The position numbers and the translations under genes were made by a program. Shown here one piece after another: positions 17,896 to 26,755 of a DNA stretch of 64,000 bases. The DNA lies in contig JACKDV010000016.1 of NCBI GenBank assembly GCA_020633315.1, forward strand, positions 1 through 64,000, written 5' to 3'. How positions within the stretch are numbered: the first letter of the stretch is position 1; every line of letters starts with the position of its first letter. The stretch is from Myxococcales bacterium (GTDB lineage: Bacteria; Myxococcota_A; Polyangia; Nannocystales; Nannocystaceae). The notes beneath the pieces are model-generated. The model saw only the letters and a list, made by a program, of their open reading frames with translations, searched no databases and was not told where the DNA came from.

Positions 17896-18555
17896 CTAGG
17901 GATCGACGCACACGGGAGAGTCGGTCCCGATGTGCGAGCAGTGCACTTGTGGCTGCTGAGCGGCGAGGGTCAGGTGGTGCATGCGGCAGGCGTAGGTGTC
18001 GCTGGCCTCCACGGCGGCGAAGTACTTGGGCTGGGGATCCCAGCTCTCGCACTCCGCGATGCACCCATCGGTGTCGAGGAACGGGCTGAGCCCGTCCGAG
18101 CAGGCCGCCTGCGCCAGGCTGCAGAAGCTCTCGCAGGGGCTGCCGCAGGTGGTGTCTCCGGCCGGGCCGGCGTGCAGGCAGTGCGGGTCGGCCGACTCGG
18201 CGGCGAGGAACGCATGGTGGGCTCGACACGCCACCGAGTTCCCGAGCACGTCGCCCGGATCGCCGGGATCCATCAGCGCGCACACGGCCTCGCAGATCGC
18301 CCCCCCGGGATACTGCGCGAGCTCCGCTTCGCAGTGATCGCCGATGAGCCCGCAGTACTCCGGGCACAGGTCCTCGGCCGGCGCGGCCCCGTCGCTCGTC
18401 GACTCGTCGTCGTCCTCGGCAGCCCCTCCCGAGCTCGAGGCGGCCTCGGTGTCGGCCGCGGAGGGACCCTCCTCGTCGGGGTTGAAGCAGGCGATCGGGC
18501 CCAGCAGGGCGAAGACCAGTAGCGCGCGGCGATGTCCTCCGTGGGTCGAGCTCAT
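17896..18555 (-). CDS. Cys-rich lipoprotein with two C-x-HH-x-HC-x-H units
   Basis: This 219-residue protein has a signal ending LLGPIAC, then an acidic/Ser-rich linker. The mature part holds two related units. The first runs CPEYCGLIGDHC ... CEAVCAL ... GNSVACRAHHAFLAA ... PHCLHAGPAGDTTCG. The second runs CESFCSLAQAAC ... CIAECES ... TYACRMHHLTLAA ... VHCSHIGTDSPVC. The repeated CRxHHxxLA and HCxHxG motifs have His and Cys spaced like metal- or haem-ligand sets, although no CxxCH is present. This build is common among exported myxobacterial proteins of unknown function (recollection). It lies downstream of kinase 1 on the same strand, separated by 193 bases that contain a small duplication and a hairpin. 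Confidence 0.75.
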   Translation of the reverse strand: MSSTHGGHRRALLVFALLGPIACFNPDEEGPSAADTEAASSSGGAAEDDDESTSDGAAPAEDLCPEYCGLIGDHCEAELAQYPGGAICEAVCALMDPGDPGDVLGNSVACRAHHAFLAAESADPHCLHAGPAGDTTCGSPCESFCSLAQAACSDGLSPFLDTDGCIAECESWDPQPKYFAAVEASDTYACRMHHLTLAAQQPQVHCSHIGTDSPVCVDP

Positions 18556-18610
18556 GTCGGAAGCTTGGCGGGCATCGGGCGCAGGCGCGTCTTAAACGAT
18601 CTAAAAGAAC

Positions 18611-18645
18611 GGCCCCGTCGGGTCGGGCCGGGACGGGGTCCATGG
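18611..18645. terminator. GC-rich hairpin downstream of kinase 1
   Basis: CCCCGTC and GACGGGG can pair as a 7-bp stem around GGTCGGGCCGG. The structure lies between the kinase 1 stop and the next gene start. No T-run follows in the minus direction, so it may be a terminator or part of the leader of the downstream lipoprotein. Confidence 0.3.
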
Positions 18646-18673
18646 ATGCCGACGGCTAGGCTAGGCCTCGGGT

Positions 18674-18782
18674 GGAGCCGAAGGCCAAGGCGTGCCCCGG
18701 CGGGCGAAGGCCGCGAGCGCGGTCTCGGGAGCGGAGCCGAAGGCCTGGCTAGGGCGTGCCCCGGCGGGCGAAGGCCGCGAGC
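18674..18782. repeat. Tandem duplication of the 3' end of kinase 1
   Basis: The segment 18733-18782 contains the last codons and stop of kinase 1 (AFARRGTP). It is repeated almost exactly at 18674-18718. The shared core is GGCGTGCCCCGGCGGGCGAA, and both copies are flanked by GGAGCCGAAGGCC. The second copy lies outside the gene, after its TAG, and encodes the same AFARRGTP before diverging. This points to a recent local tandem duplication or slippage event. Confidence 0.85.
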
Positions 18783-21700
18783 TCGGCCTCGAGCTCGTCG
18801 GCGGCGGCGAGGATCGACGGGGGAGCTTCCTCGCGGGCGGCTCGGAGATCACGGCGGGCCTCCGCGACCAGCTCCAGGGCTCGACCTCGCTCGCCCGGCG
18901 GCAGCAGCTTGGCCAGGGCAAAGCGCAGCCGGGGGCGCTGCAGGGCCGGCCCCTCGTAGCTGCCGATCTGCCCCACCGCTCGCTCGAGATCCGCGCGCGC
19001 GCCCTCGGCATCGCCCCCGGCCAGGCGGGCCTCGGCGCGACGGCTCAGCGGCCACCCCAGGCGGCCGTGCTCCTTGCCGAACATGTCCTCGTACATGGAG
19101 ATGGTGGTGGAGAAGGCCTCGACGGCCCCGGCCGGATCGCCGCGGTCGAGGGCCAGCTCGCCGCGCTCCATGTACGCCTGGCTGAGGATCGGCGAGGACT
19201 CGCCGGTGTCGAAGCGCAGCAGCGCCAGGGCCCGGGTGAGGGCGTGGTCGGCCTCGTCGTAGCGCTGCCGCTCGTGATCGATGCGGGCCATCATCACCAG
19301 CCAGCGACCCAGCTCGTCGGAGCCGGGGTGCTCGGCCTCCGCGAGCTGGAGCGACTGCTCGGCCAGGGCCACGCCCTCCTCGAGCTCTCCGGCCTCCACC
19401 AGCGACGAGGCCAGGCCGAAGCTGGTCTCGAGGGTGTCGGGGTGAGCGGGGCCCAGGGTGTGCTGCTGATCCCGCAGCACCTCTCGCATCAGCGCGTGGG
19501 CCTCGTCGTCGCGACCGAGATCCTCGAGCAGCCGCGCCCACGCCGAGCGGACCCGCATCACGTCGGGGTGGTCCTCGGGCAGGCGGGCCCGTCGGACCTC
19601 CTCGGCCTGCTCGAAGTGCCGCAGCGCCTTGCTGCGCTGACCCTGGGCCTGGGCCACCAGCGCCAGGTTCTCGTGGGCCGTGGCGCGCGAGGGAGCCCCC
19701 GGCGGATCGTTGGCCGCGACGATGCGGGCGGAGTGGGTGAGCTGCTCGTAGGCCTCGTCGTAGCGCCCCGCGGCCGACCAGTAGTTGCCCAGGTTGTTGT
19801 ACACGCGGCCGAGCTGGGGGTGCTCGGGGCCCAGCGTGCGGGAGAAGCCCACGATGGCGCGCTGGAAGGCGGCGAAGGCCTCGTCGCGCAGGCCGTCACG
19901 GTAGTAGGAGACGCCCAGGGCATTGTCGACCTGGGCCACCAGCGGGTGCTCGGCCCCGAACATGCGCACGCGCAGCTCCCGGGCCCGCAGCAGGTGGGGG
20001 CGCCCCTCGGCGTAGCGACCCTGTCGCAGCCGCGTGACCCCGAGGTTGTACTCGAGCATGGCCGCCACGCGGTCGCCCACCATCGCCGCCTCGGCGCGGC
20101 TGGTGGCCAGGCGGGCCACGAGGTCGGCCCCGTCGTGATCGCCACCGTCGGCGAGCGCCCGCATCAGCACCACCAGCCCCTCGCAGGCCAGCTCGTCGTC
20201 GCCCACGCGCTCGGCCAGCTCGATCGCCCGCTGGGCCTCCTCGCGAGCGACCTCGTCGTCCTCTCCCAGCAGCGCGGTGGCCAACACCAGGTGGGCCGAC
20301 CCCTGCAGGTGATCGCCCTGCAGCGCGTCGGCCAGCTCCACTGCGTGCCGGGCCGCGGTGCGAGCGGCCTCGGCCTTGTCCACGGCCATCAGCGCGCGGG
20401 CCTCGGCCACCGCCTCCTCGGCCTTGGCCACCTGCGGGTCGGTGGCGATCGCCGCTCGCTCCGAGGGCGCGACCAGGGCGGCGCAGGCCTGCGGCGGCTC
20501 GAGCTCGCTGGCCATCAGGCCCGCGGCCGCGACCACCTCGGCGTCGGCATCCCCCAGCACTCGGGTCAGGCCCGCGGTGCTCCGGCGGTGGCGCTCGAGG
20601 CAGATGAGGCGGCGCCCCTGTTCCTGCGCCGACGGGGCGTCGGGTCGCCGCGCCGCCTCGCACAGGGCGACCCGCTCGTCCACCCACGCCTTCGCCCACG
20701 CATCGAGCGAGGCCGAGACCGAGCTCCAGCTCTTGGTGGCGTGGGGCAGCCCGGTCGCCTCGAAGGCCGCCTGGGCGCGCTCGGCCAGCTCTGGATCCCA
20801 CACTCCGCTCAGCTCGTCCGCGAGCGCGTCGCAGGGCGAGGCCGCGGGGGCGGCGAGCTGGCTCGCGGCCGCGCCCACGCCCACCGTGGCGACCAGCAGG
20901 GCCACGCCCGCGAGCGCGTTCCGTCGGCGGCGCGCCGGGTCGCGCTGCAGCGCCGCGATGAGCTCGTGCATGTCGGGGTAGCGGGCGGCCGGGTCGGGAT
21001 CGAGGCCGCGCCGGATCACCTTGAAGATCCACGCCGGCGCGCGCCCGGCCGGCGGTCGCAGCAGGGCCACGTCGAGCTTGGCGCGGATGAGATCGTCGAG
21101 CCTCTTGCCGCGGAACGGCGGCCTGCCGTAGAGCAGCTCGAAGAGGGTCACGCAGAAGGCGTACTGGTCGGAGCTCGACTGGGGATCGTCGCCGCGGTGC
21201 TGCTCGGGCGCCATGTAGCGAGGCGTGCCCACCACCGTGCCGGTGCGGGTGAGATCGACGGCGAGCTTGCCGTCGAGCTCCATGCTGTCGTGCAGCGACT
21301 CGAGCACCGCGTCGCCGTGGGACGAGGAGGACGAGGCGAGGGCGGAGGCCTGGGCCCCGCGCCGCGCCAGCCCGAAGTCGAGGATCTTGGGGTGGCCGGC
21401 GCGATCGACCAGCACGTTGGCCGGCTTGAAGTCGCGGTGCACCAGGCCGGCCTCGTGGGCCGCGGCCAGCCCCCGCGCGGCCTCGACGGCCCGGGCCACC
21501 ACCTCCCGCCACGGGCGATCGCGGGCCCACTCGTCCAGCCGCACCCCGTCGACCAGCTCCATCACCAGGAACACGCCCTCGCGCACGATGTCGCTGATCT
21601 CCTCGCCCACGGAGGGGTCGAGCGAGTAGGCGCCCACGTCGTAGACCGCCACCACGTTGGGGTGCGAGAACAGGGCCATGGCCTGGGCCTCTCGCAGCAG

Positions 21701-21991
21701 GCGATCGCGGCCCTCGTCGTCCTCGTCGTCCGCTCGCGGCACGAGCAGCTTGATGGCCACCCGCCGGTTGAGTTCGGGATCGTAGGCAGCGTAGACGGCC
21801 CCGAAGGCGCCCTGGCCCAGCGGCTCGAGCAGGATGTAGCGGGACAGGCGGACCGGGCTCAGCGGCTGGCGGAACAGCTGCTGGGCCACCATGCTCAGGC
21901 CCCCGCGGGGCGGGCCCGGCATCACCGTGGTGTCTCCGTCGCCGTGCAAGCGCGTGACCGAGCCATCGGTCGCCGAGTCCGACGAAGGCAT
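18749..21991 (-). CDS. Membrane Ser/Thr protein kinase with TPR sensor domain (kinase 1)
   Basis: This 1080-residue Hanks-type kinase has a glycine loop LGQGAFGAVYAAYD near residue 60. The ATP lysine is in RRVAIKLL, the catalytic loop is VHRDFKPANVLVD, the DFG motif is ILDFGLAR, and the activation segment ends GTPRYMAPEQ. An insert after DFG is rich in Ser and acidic residues. A transmembrane helix, ALAGVALLVATVGVGAAA, near residue 385 leads to a long C-terminal region of about ten degenerate TPR units, for example NNLGNYWSAAGRYDEAYEQL and GPEHPQLGRVYNNLGNYW. This architecture is common in myxobacteria, where the kinase is cytoplasmic. ATG 21991 was chosen; the kinase fold begins 50 residues later. 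The regulator and target are unknown. Confidence 0.93.
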   Translation of the reverse strand: MPSSDSATDGSVTRLHGDGDTTVMPGPPRGGLSMVAQQLFRQPLSPVRLSRYILLEPLGQGAFGAVYAAYDPELNRRVAIKLLVPRADDEDDEGRDRLLREAQAMALFSHPNVVAVYDVGAYSLDPSVGEEISDIVREGVFLVMELVDGVRLDEWARDRPWREVVARAVEAARGLAAAHEAGLVHRDFKPANVLVDRAGHPKILDFGLARRGAQASALASSSSSHGDAVLESLHDSMELDGKLAVDLTRTGTVVGTPRYMAPEQHRGDDPQSSSDQYAFCVTLFELLYGRPPFRGKRLDDLIRAKLDVALLRPPAGRAPAWIFKVIRRGLDPDPAARYPDMHELIAALQRDPARRRRNALAGVALLVATVGVGAAASQLAAPAASPCDALADELSGVWDPELAERAQAAFEATGLPHATKSWSSVSASLDAWAKAWVDERVALCEAARRPDAPSAQEQGRRLICLERHRRSTAGLTRVLGDADAEVVAAAGLMASELEPPQACAALVAPSERAAIATDPQVAKAEEAVAEARALMAVDKAEAARTAARHAVELADALQGDHLQGSAHLVLATALLGEDDEVAREEAQRAIELAERVGDDELACEGLVVLMRALADGGDHDGADLVARLATSRAEAAMVGDRVAAMLEYNLGVTRLRQGRYAEGRPHLLRARELRVRMFGAEHPLVAQVDNALGVSYYRDGLRDEAFAAFQRAIVGFSRTLGPEHPQLGRVYNNLGNYWSAAGRYDEAYEQLTHSARIVAANDPPGAPSRATAHENLALVAQAQGQRSKALRHFEQAEEVRRARLPEDHPDVMRVRSAWARLLEDLGRDDEAHALMREVLRDQQHTLGPAHPDTLETSFGLASSLVEAGELEEGVALAEQSLQLAEAEHPGSDELGRWLVMMARIDHERQRYDEADHALTRALALLRFDTGESSPILSQAYMERGELALDRGDPAGAVEAFSTTISMYEDMFGKEHGRLGWPLSRRAEARLAGGDAEGARADLERAVGQIGSYEGPALQRPRLRFALAKLLPPGERGRALELVAEARRDLRAAREEAPPSILAAADELEAELAAFARRGTP

Positions 21992-22099
21992 GTCGGGCCA
22001 GTATACGAGCCGCGCCCCCGGGCCCGCGACGCCGGGCGGTGAATTCCGTCGGCCCTTGGCGTGGGGCGGGGCTCGGAGCAGGCGGCGGGGAGCGCCGGC

Positions 22100-22873
22100 T
22101 CAGCGGGGCACGCAGACCCGGCCGTCGACGGGCGACGGACCCTCGCACGCCGAGTCGTCGGTGCAGCCGCAGCGACCGCCCACGCAGCGATCGCCGGCGC
22201 CGCCCTCTCGGCACTGCTCGTCGGCGTCACACCGGCAGCGGCCCGAGCTGGTGTCGCACAGGGGGGTGGCCGGCGTGGTGGCGCAGTCGTCGTCGCCCTG
22301 GCAGGGCGCGGCACACAGCCCGTCGTCGCCGCAGCTCGCATCGGCCCGACCGCAGACCACCACCCTCTCGCCTTGCACGTCGACGAGCGGGATGGGGTCG
22401 AGCCCGACGCGCTCGCAGCCTTCGGTGGGCTCGCGCGGCACGCAGTGGCCTCGGCCGCTGACGCCGATGCACGCCTCGGAATCGATGCACTCGGCGGGCA
22501 GCGAGCACGGGGCCCCGTCGCCCCAGTGGCTCAGCTCCGCCACGCACTGCCCGTCGCTGGTGCAGGAGCCGAGCGCGGTGCACAGCTCGTCGATGCACAC
22601 GAGGCCGCTCGGCTCCCCGTCGGGTGAGCAGTCGAGGTCGTCGGCGCAGGGGCGGGCGCAGATCCCCGCGGTCGGGGGCTCTTCGGTGGTGCCCGTCGTG
22701 CCCTCCGCCCCGTCCTCCGTGCTGGCGCTCGAGGTCTCGACGGGCCCCGTCGACGCGCCGGTCTCGGACGAGCCTCCGTCGCCCGACGCGTCGCCCGTGC
22801 CCGGAGGGGGCGGCGGCGCGCCCACGCAGCCGACGAGGCACGCGAGGGCCAGGAGGGTCTGGCACCGGTTCAC
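22100..22873 (-). CDS. Cys-rich lipoprotein
   Basis: This 257-residue protein begins at GTG 22873 with a signal ending LLALACLVGC, a Pro5 stretch and a Ser/Thr/Gly/Glu linker. The mature domain has about 24 cysteines in short spacings such as CARPCADDLDC, CTALGSCTSDGQC, CGDDGLCAAPC, CDTSSGRCRCDADEQC and CVGGRCGCTDDSAC. These resemble the EGF-like or tenebrin-type C-x-S-D-x-x-C units found in exported myxobacterial proteins. It probably forms a disulfide-rich surface stalk. No enzymatic motif is seen. It lies 108 bases upstream of kinase 1 on the same strand and may share its transcript. Confidence 0.8.
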   Translation of the reverse strand: MNRCQTLLALACLVGCVGAPPPPPGTGDASGDGGSSETGASTGPVETSSASTEDGAEGTTGTTEEPPTAGICARPCADDLDCSPDGEPSGLVCIDELCTALGSCTSDGQCVAELSHWGDGAPCSLPAECIDSEACIGVSGRGHCVPREPTEGCERVGLDPIPLVDVQGERVVVCGRADASCGDDGLCAAPCQGDDDCATTPATPLCDTSSGRCRCDADEQCREGGAGDRCVGGRCGCTDDSACEGPSPVDGRVCVPR

Positions 22874-22922
22874 GCGGCGACGATCGTAGCAGACCGGGCG
22901 CGTGGGCAGGGGAGCTCGCGGC

Positions 22923-23309
22923 TCAGCTCGGCAGCGCGACGCCCAGGGTCTGGGCGGTGCGGGCGATGAAGGCCTGCTCCTGGTCGGAGACCTCGCCGTC
23001 GGCGGCCGCGATCGCGCTCAGGTCGTTGATGATCGCCTGGCGCATGCCCTCGTCCACCGAGTCGCGCAGCACCGCCGCGTGCTGCTGGGCGCGCTCGATC
23101 TTCTCCTCGCGCGATCCGACGCCCTTGTAGGCGGTGACGGTGCTCCGCAGCACCTGGCCGAGCTGCTCGAGCGAGAGCTCGGGGGCGCGCTTGCCCAGCT
23201 TCTCCGCCAGGGTGCGCATCTCGTCCGCGGTCAGCGTGCCGTCGGTGGCCTGGCCGAAGGTCACGTAGAGGAAGGCGAGGGCGTCGACGAGGGAGTTGTC
23301 GTTGCTCAT
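22923..23309 (-). CDS. TerB-like helical protein
   Basis: This 128-residue cytoplasmic protein starts MSNDNSLVDALAFLYVTFGQ. Its C-terminal half, IINDLSAIAAADGEVSDQEQ, matches the TerB/DjlA-type segment in which acidic residues coordinate metal (AxADGxVxxxE). TerB-family proteins are linked to tellurite resistance and membrane stress, but small stand-alone versions are generally uncharacterised. The upstream bases are pyrimidine-rich with no Shine-Dalgarno, so the start rests on homology. It is followed after 49 bases by the Cys-rich lipoprotein and preceded by the single-haem lipoprotein, all on the minus strand. Confidence 0.75.
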   Translation of the reverse strand: MSNDNSLVDALAFLYVTFGQATDGTLTADEMRTLAEKLGKRAPELSLEQLGQVLRSTVTAYKGVGSREEKIERAQQHAAVLRDSVDEGMRQAIINDLSAIAAADGEVSDQEQAFIARTAQTLGVALPS

Positions 23310-23355
23310 GGTCGGGAGGGGAGGGTACCCGAGGCCGGCCGTCGCTGTCGCGGCC

Positions 23356-24015
23356 TCACTGCAGCGGGAACGGCGACAGCACGTAATCCGTGCCGCCGCC
23401 GTGACATCCGGTGCACACGCCCAGCCCGGTGCCGTCGGCGAGCACTCCATCGTCGTACAGCTCGTACCAGTACCAGCCGTCTCCGCCCGCGCTGTCGGGC
23501 TGGACCTTCACCATCACCGACCACCCGCGCACGGTGTCGCCGTCGGCGTAGAGCTCCTTGACCGCGGCTGCGTCCATCGGGTGCTGGGCCGCGCCCGCGT
23601 CGAGCGAGTCGAACAGGGCATCGTTGACGAAGGTCCGCACCCCGCCGAAGTGGGGACCCGCGGAGGGGTGCGGCCCCGACTCGGCGTTCCAGCCCAGGTA
23701 CTCGCCGTCGTGCAGCCAGGCCGCGAGGGCATCGGGGTCGACCGGCGGTGTCTGGTCGACGCCTCCGGTGGTCCCGGGCTCGGTGGTCGCATCGTCGCCC
23801 GAGGAGCCGTCGGGGTCGGTCGTGCCCGTGGAGCCGCTCGAGTCGTCGGGCGGGGTCGCGCCGTCGTCGGTGGGCATGCCGTCGGAGCCCCCGGTGGGCT
23901 CGTCGATCGTGGTGCTCGCCCCGGCCGAGTCGGCGGAGGCGTCGTCGTCCGACGAGGCATCGGTGCAGGCCAGGGGAAGCGCGAGGAGCAAGGTCAGGCC
24001 GCAGGAGGAGCGCAC
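23356..24015 (-). CDS. Lipoprotein with one C-terminal haem c site, cytochrome P460-like
   Basis: This 219-residue protein begins at GTG 24015. Its signal ends LALPLAC, and a linker of about 70 residues of Ser/Asp/Thr/Gly follows. The folded part has GPHFGGVRTFVNDALFDSL, then VRGWSVMVKVQPDS, then WYWYELYDDG. A single haem-binding motif CTGCH is followed by GGGTDYVLSPFPLQ at the extreme C-terminus. The haem site just before the C-terminus, after an aromatic strand, resembles the cytochrome P460 / c'-beta layout; that family match is inference. It would need a cytochrome c maturation system elsewhere in the genome. The product is probably periplasmic and lipid-anchored. Confidence 0.7.
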   Translation of the reverse strand: MRSSCGLTLLLALPLACTDASSDDDASADSAGASTTIDEPTGGSDGMPTDDGATPPDDSSGSTGTTDPDGSSGDDATTEPGTTGGVDQTPPVDPDALAAWLHDGEYLGWNAESGPHPSAGPHFGGVRTFVNDALFDSLDAGAAQHPMDAAAVKELYADGDTVRGWSVMVKVQPDSAGGDGWYWYELYDDGVLADGTGLGVCTGCHGGGTDYVLSPFPLQ

Positions 24016-24104
24016 GGGGCCTGGTACGCGACGGCGCCCGAGTGGTTACACCTGCGCAGCTCGCGGGCGCGAGCGCTCCTCGGGGGCCGACCCGCCCGAC
24101 GCCG

Positions 24105-26663
24105 TCACCCCTGCGCCTCCGTCGAGGGCTGCATGTCCGCGAGCATCGCTTCCGCCCGCGCTCGCAGGGGGTCGTGCCCGCCGTCGGTCGCCACCGCTCG
24201 CGCTCGCTCGGCCGCGGCGCGAGCCTCTGCGCTCGCGCCGGCTCGGAGCCGGGCCGCCGCCAGGGCCAGCCAGCCCTCCGCGAGCTCGGGGTGACCGGCG
24301 GGGAGCCGCACCTCGCGGACGCCCACGACCTTGGTCCACGCCGCCGCCTCGCCCGGCCCGTCCCCTTCCGCTCGACGGACGAGCGCGAGGATCTCGGAGG
24401 CCCAGGCCACGTCCGGATGCTCGGGACCCAGGCGCTGCTCGAAGATCTCGAGCGCCTCGCTCGCCAGCGTCGACGCGTGCTCGAGGTCTCCGAGCGCGAG
24501 CGCGGTCTCGGCCGAGCTGGTCATGGTGCGCGCGAGGTCTGGGTGCCCCGGCGGCAGCACCGAGCGCTGCAGCCGAAGCGCTCGCTCGTACTCCTCGCGG
24601 GCGCGCGAGAGCTGGCCCAGCTCGTGATGAGCCGCCGCCAGGCTCGTGAGCGCGGGGGTGATCCGGGGATGGTCGGGCCCGAGCTCGGCGATCGAGCCCG
24701 CGAGCGCTCGCTCGAATTGCTCGGCGGCGGCCTCGAGCTCCCCGCGCTGGGCCAGCAGGGTCCCCAGCGCGGTGCGAGTCTGGACCACGACCAGCGCGCC
24801 GCCGTCGATCCGCTGCGCCACCGCGAGCGCTCGCTCGTAGTCCGCCCGTGCCTCGTCGAGGTGCTCGTCGGCCTGCTGCACCATCGCCGAGGTCCGCAGC
24901 GCGATGGCCAGCGCTCGCGGCTGTCCCCACCGACGCGCCGCCGCCAGGGCTCCCACCCGCGCCTCGCGGGCGGCCGCGAGCTCGCCTCGGACCATCAGCA
25001 CGCGGGCCAGCTCGGTTCGAGCCTGGGCCTCGATCTCCTCGTGGCGATGCTCCATCGCCACGGCGATCGCCTCGCGCAGGGTAGTCGCCGCCGCCTCGTA
25101 GTCGCCGCTCCACGCGTGCACCCGCGCGAGGCGATGCTTGGTCTCCGCCACCAGCGGTCCGTCGCCCAGGGCCTCGGCGTCGGCGACCAGCGCCTGCGCC
25201 TGCTCGAGCGCTCCTTGCCCGTCCATGGCCACCTGCAGCTGCACCCTCAGCCGTGACTCGCGGTAGCGGATCTCCCGAGCGGCCTGCGGATCCACCTCGC
25301 TCGTGGGCACGCCGAGGGCCAGTTGCGCCCCCGCGGCGCAGCGGGAGACGGGCGGCAGCCCATCCAGGGCCAGCAGCGCCTGGGACAGGCGCTCGGGCTC
25401 GGTCGAGCCGAGCACCTCCAGCATGGCCGCGGTCTCGTCGAGCCGGCCGTCCAGACACGCCGCTCGCCGCGAGCGGGTGGTCTCCGATTGCTCGCCCCGG
25501 GCTCGGGACGCCTCGCAGTTGTCATGGGCCATCGCTCGCCATGCATCCGCCCGCGCGTCGAGGCGCTGCTCGATCCGATCCCAGGTGCCCTGGAGGTGGG
25601 GGAGCGGCGAGGCCAGGCGCGAGGCCAGCCCGGAGCGCGCCTCGTCGCTCCAGATCCCGTCCATCGCTGCCGCCGAGTCGACGCAGGGATCCGGCGGCTC
25701 GCCGGTCAGTGCCCACGCCCCGAGCAACGTGGCCGTGGCCACCCCGCCGACCAGCCATGCTCGTGCCGGCGGCGGGCGCTCGAGGATCGCGACCAGCGGA
25801 CCCATGCCAGCGAAGCGATCCTCGGGCCGGGTCGACAGGCCTCGGGACAGCGCCCGCTGCACCCGCATGGGGACTCGCCGCGTCGTGCGAGCGGGGCTCG
25901 GCTGCACGGCCCCCGGGCGGCGGCCGTGCAGCGCCTCGTGGAGGACCACGCAGAACGCATACTGATCGGTGCGGGCGTCCCCGGGCACGCCGCGGGCCTG
26001 CTCGGGCGCCATGTACAGCGGGGTGCCGACCACGGCTCCGCGGCGCGTCAGCGCTCCGTCCCCGGGCGAGGGCGAGCCCGGCGTCGGGCCCCGCTCGGCG
26101 TCGCAGGAGGGCGTCGCGTCGAGCACCGGCTTGGCGAGGCCGAAGTCGACCACGCGGACCCGCCCGTCGTCGCCGACGATCACGTTGCTGGGCTTGAAGT
26201 CGCGGTGGACCAGCCCCGCCTCGTGGACCGCGAGCAGCCCGCGGCCCGCGGCGGCGAAGACCCGGAGGATCTCGGTCGTCGAGCGTGGCTCCGCCGCGAG
26301 CCAACGATCGAGCGGAGGGCCCTCCACCAGCTCCATCGCCACGTAGACCTGCTCGCCCACCGTGCCCACGTCGTGGACCGCCACCACGTTGGGGTGCGCC
26401 AGCCTCCCCAGGGCCCGGGCCTCGCGGAGCAGCCGCTCGCGATGCGAGGAATCGGCCCGGCCCGCCTCGTGCGGGTGGAGTACCTTGAGGGCCACGCGAC
26501 GATCGAGCTGGGGGTCGTAGGCTCGATACACGACGCCCATGCCCCCGTGCCCCAGGCGGCCGGTGATGATGTAGCGCCCCACGTCGACCGGCCGCGCCGA
26601 GCCGAACAACCCCGCATGGACCTCGGCAAAGACCAGCTGTCGCTCCAGGTCGGTCGAGGCCAC
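24105..26663 (-). CDS. Membrane Ser/Thr protein kinase with TPR domain (kinase 2)
   Basis: This 852-residue kinase shows LGHGGMGVVYRAYD, RRVALKVLHP, VHRDFKPSNVIV, VVDFGLAKPV and VGTPLYMAPEQARG in order. A transmembrane helix AWLVGGVATATLLGAWAL lies near residue 325. About 500 residues of TPR-type helices follow, for example ALGTLLAQRGELEAAAEQFE and LGPDHPRITPALTSLAAAHH. GTG 26663 (ASTDLERQLVFAEVHAG) is the most plausible start, because homology with similar kinases begins there. An ATG at 26720 would overlap the divergent promoter region. It is transcribed away from an ECF sigma factor 92 bases away, which suggests a functional pair. Confidence 0.9.
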   Translation of the reverse strand: MASTDLERQLVFAEVHAGLFGSARPVDVGRYIITGRLGHGGMGVVYRAYDPQLDRRVALKVLHPHEAGRADSSHRERLLREARALGRLAHPNVVAVHDVGTVGEQVYVAMELVEGPPLDRWLAAEPRSTTEILRVFAAAGRGLLAVHEAGLVHRDFKPSNVIVGDDGRVRVVDFGLAKPVLDATPSCDAERGPTPGSPSPGDGALTRRGAVVGTPLYMAPEQARGVPGDARTDQYAFCVVLHEALHGRRPGAVQPSPARTTRRVPMRVQRALSRGLSTRPEDRFAGMGPLVAILERPPPARAWLVGGVATATLLGAWALTGEPPDPCVDSAAAMDGIWSDEARSGLASRLASPLPHLQGTWDRIEQRLDARADAWRAMAHDNCEASRARGEQSETTRSRRAACLDGRLDETAAMLEVLGSTEPERLSQALLALDGLPPVSRCAAGAQLALGVPTSEVDPQAAREIRYRESRLRVQLQVAMDGQGALEQAQALVADAEALGDGPLVAETKHRLARVHAWSGDYEAAATTLREAIAVAMEHRHEEIEAQARTELARVLMVRGELAAAREARVGALAAARRWGQPRALAIALRTSAMVQQADEHLDEARADYERALAVAQRIDGGALVVVQTRTALGTLLAQRGELEAAAEQFERALAGSIAELGPDHPRITPALTSLAAAHHELGQLSRAREEYERALRLQRSVLPPGHPDLARTMTSSAETALALGDLEHASTLASEALEIFEQRLGPEHPDVAWASEILALVRRAEGDGPGEAAAWTKVVGVREVRLPAGHPELAEGWLALAAARLRAGASAEARAAAERARAVATDGGHDPLRARAEAMLADMQPSTEAQG

Positions 26664-26755
26664 GCCGTGCGGCCAGTACCACACGCCGGGGCACGCGAGC
26701 AACGCAGCGCGCCCTCGCATTGCCCGGACCCACGGCCTTGCCCGAAACTCTCGGC
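26664..26755. promoter_or_regulatory. Divergent promoter region of kinase 2 and ECF sigma factor
   Basis: These 92 bases must contain both promoters. The plus-strand sequence just before the sigma gene contains CCGAAACTCTCGGC, a short imperfect inverted repeat (CCGA/TCGG). No classic -10 is obvious. If the sigma factor autoregulates, its target is likely here. Confidence 0.35.
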
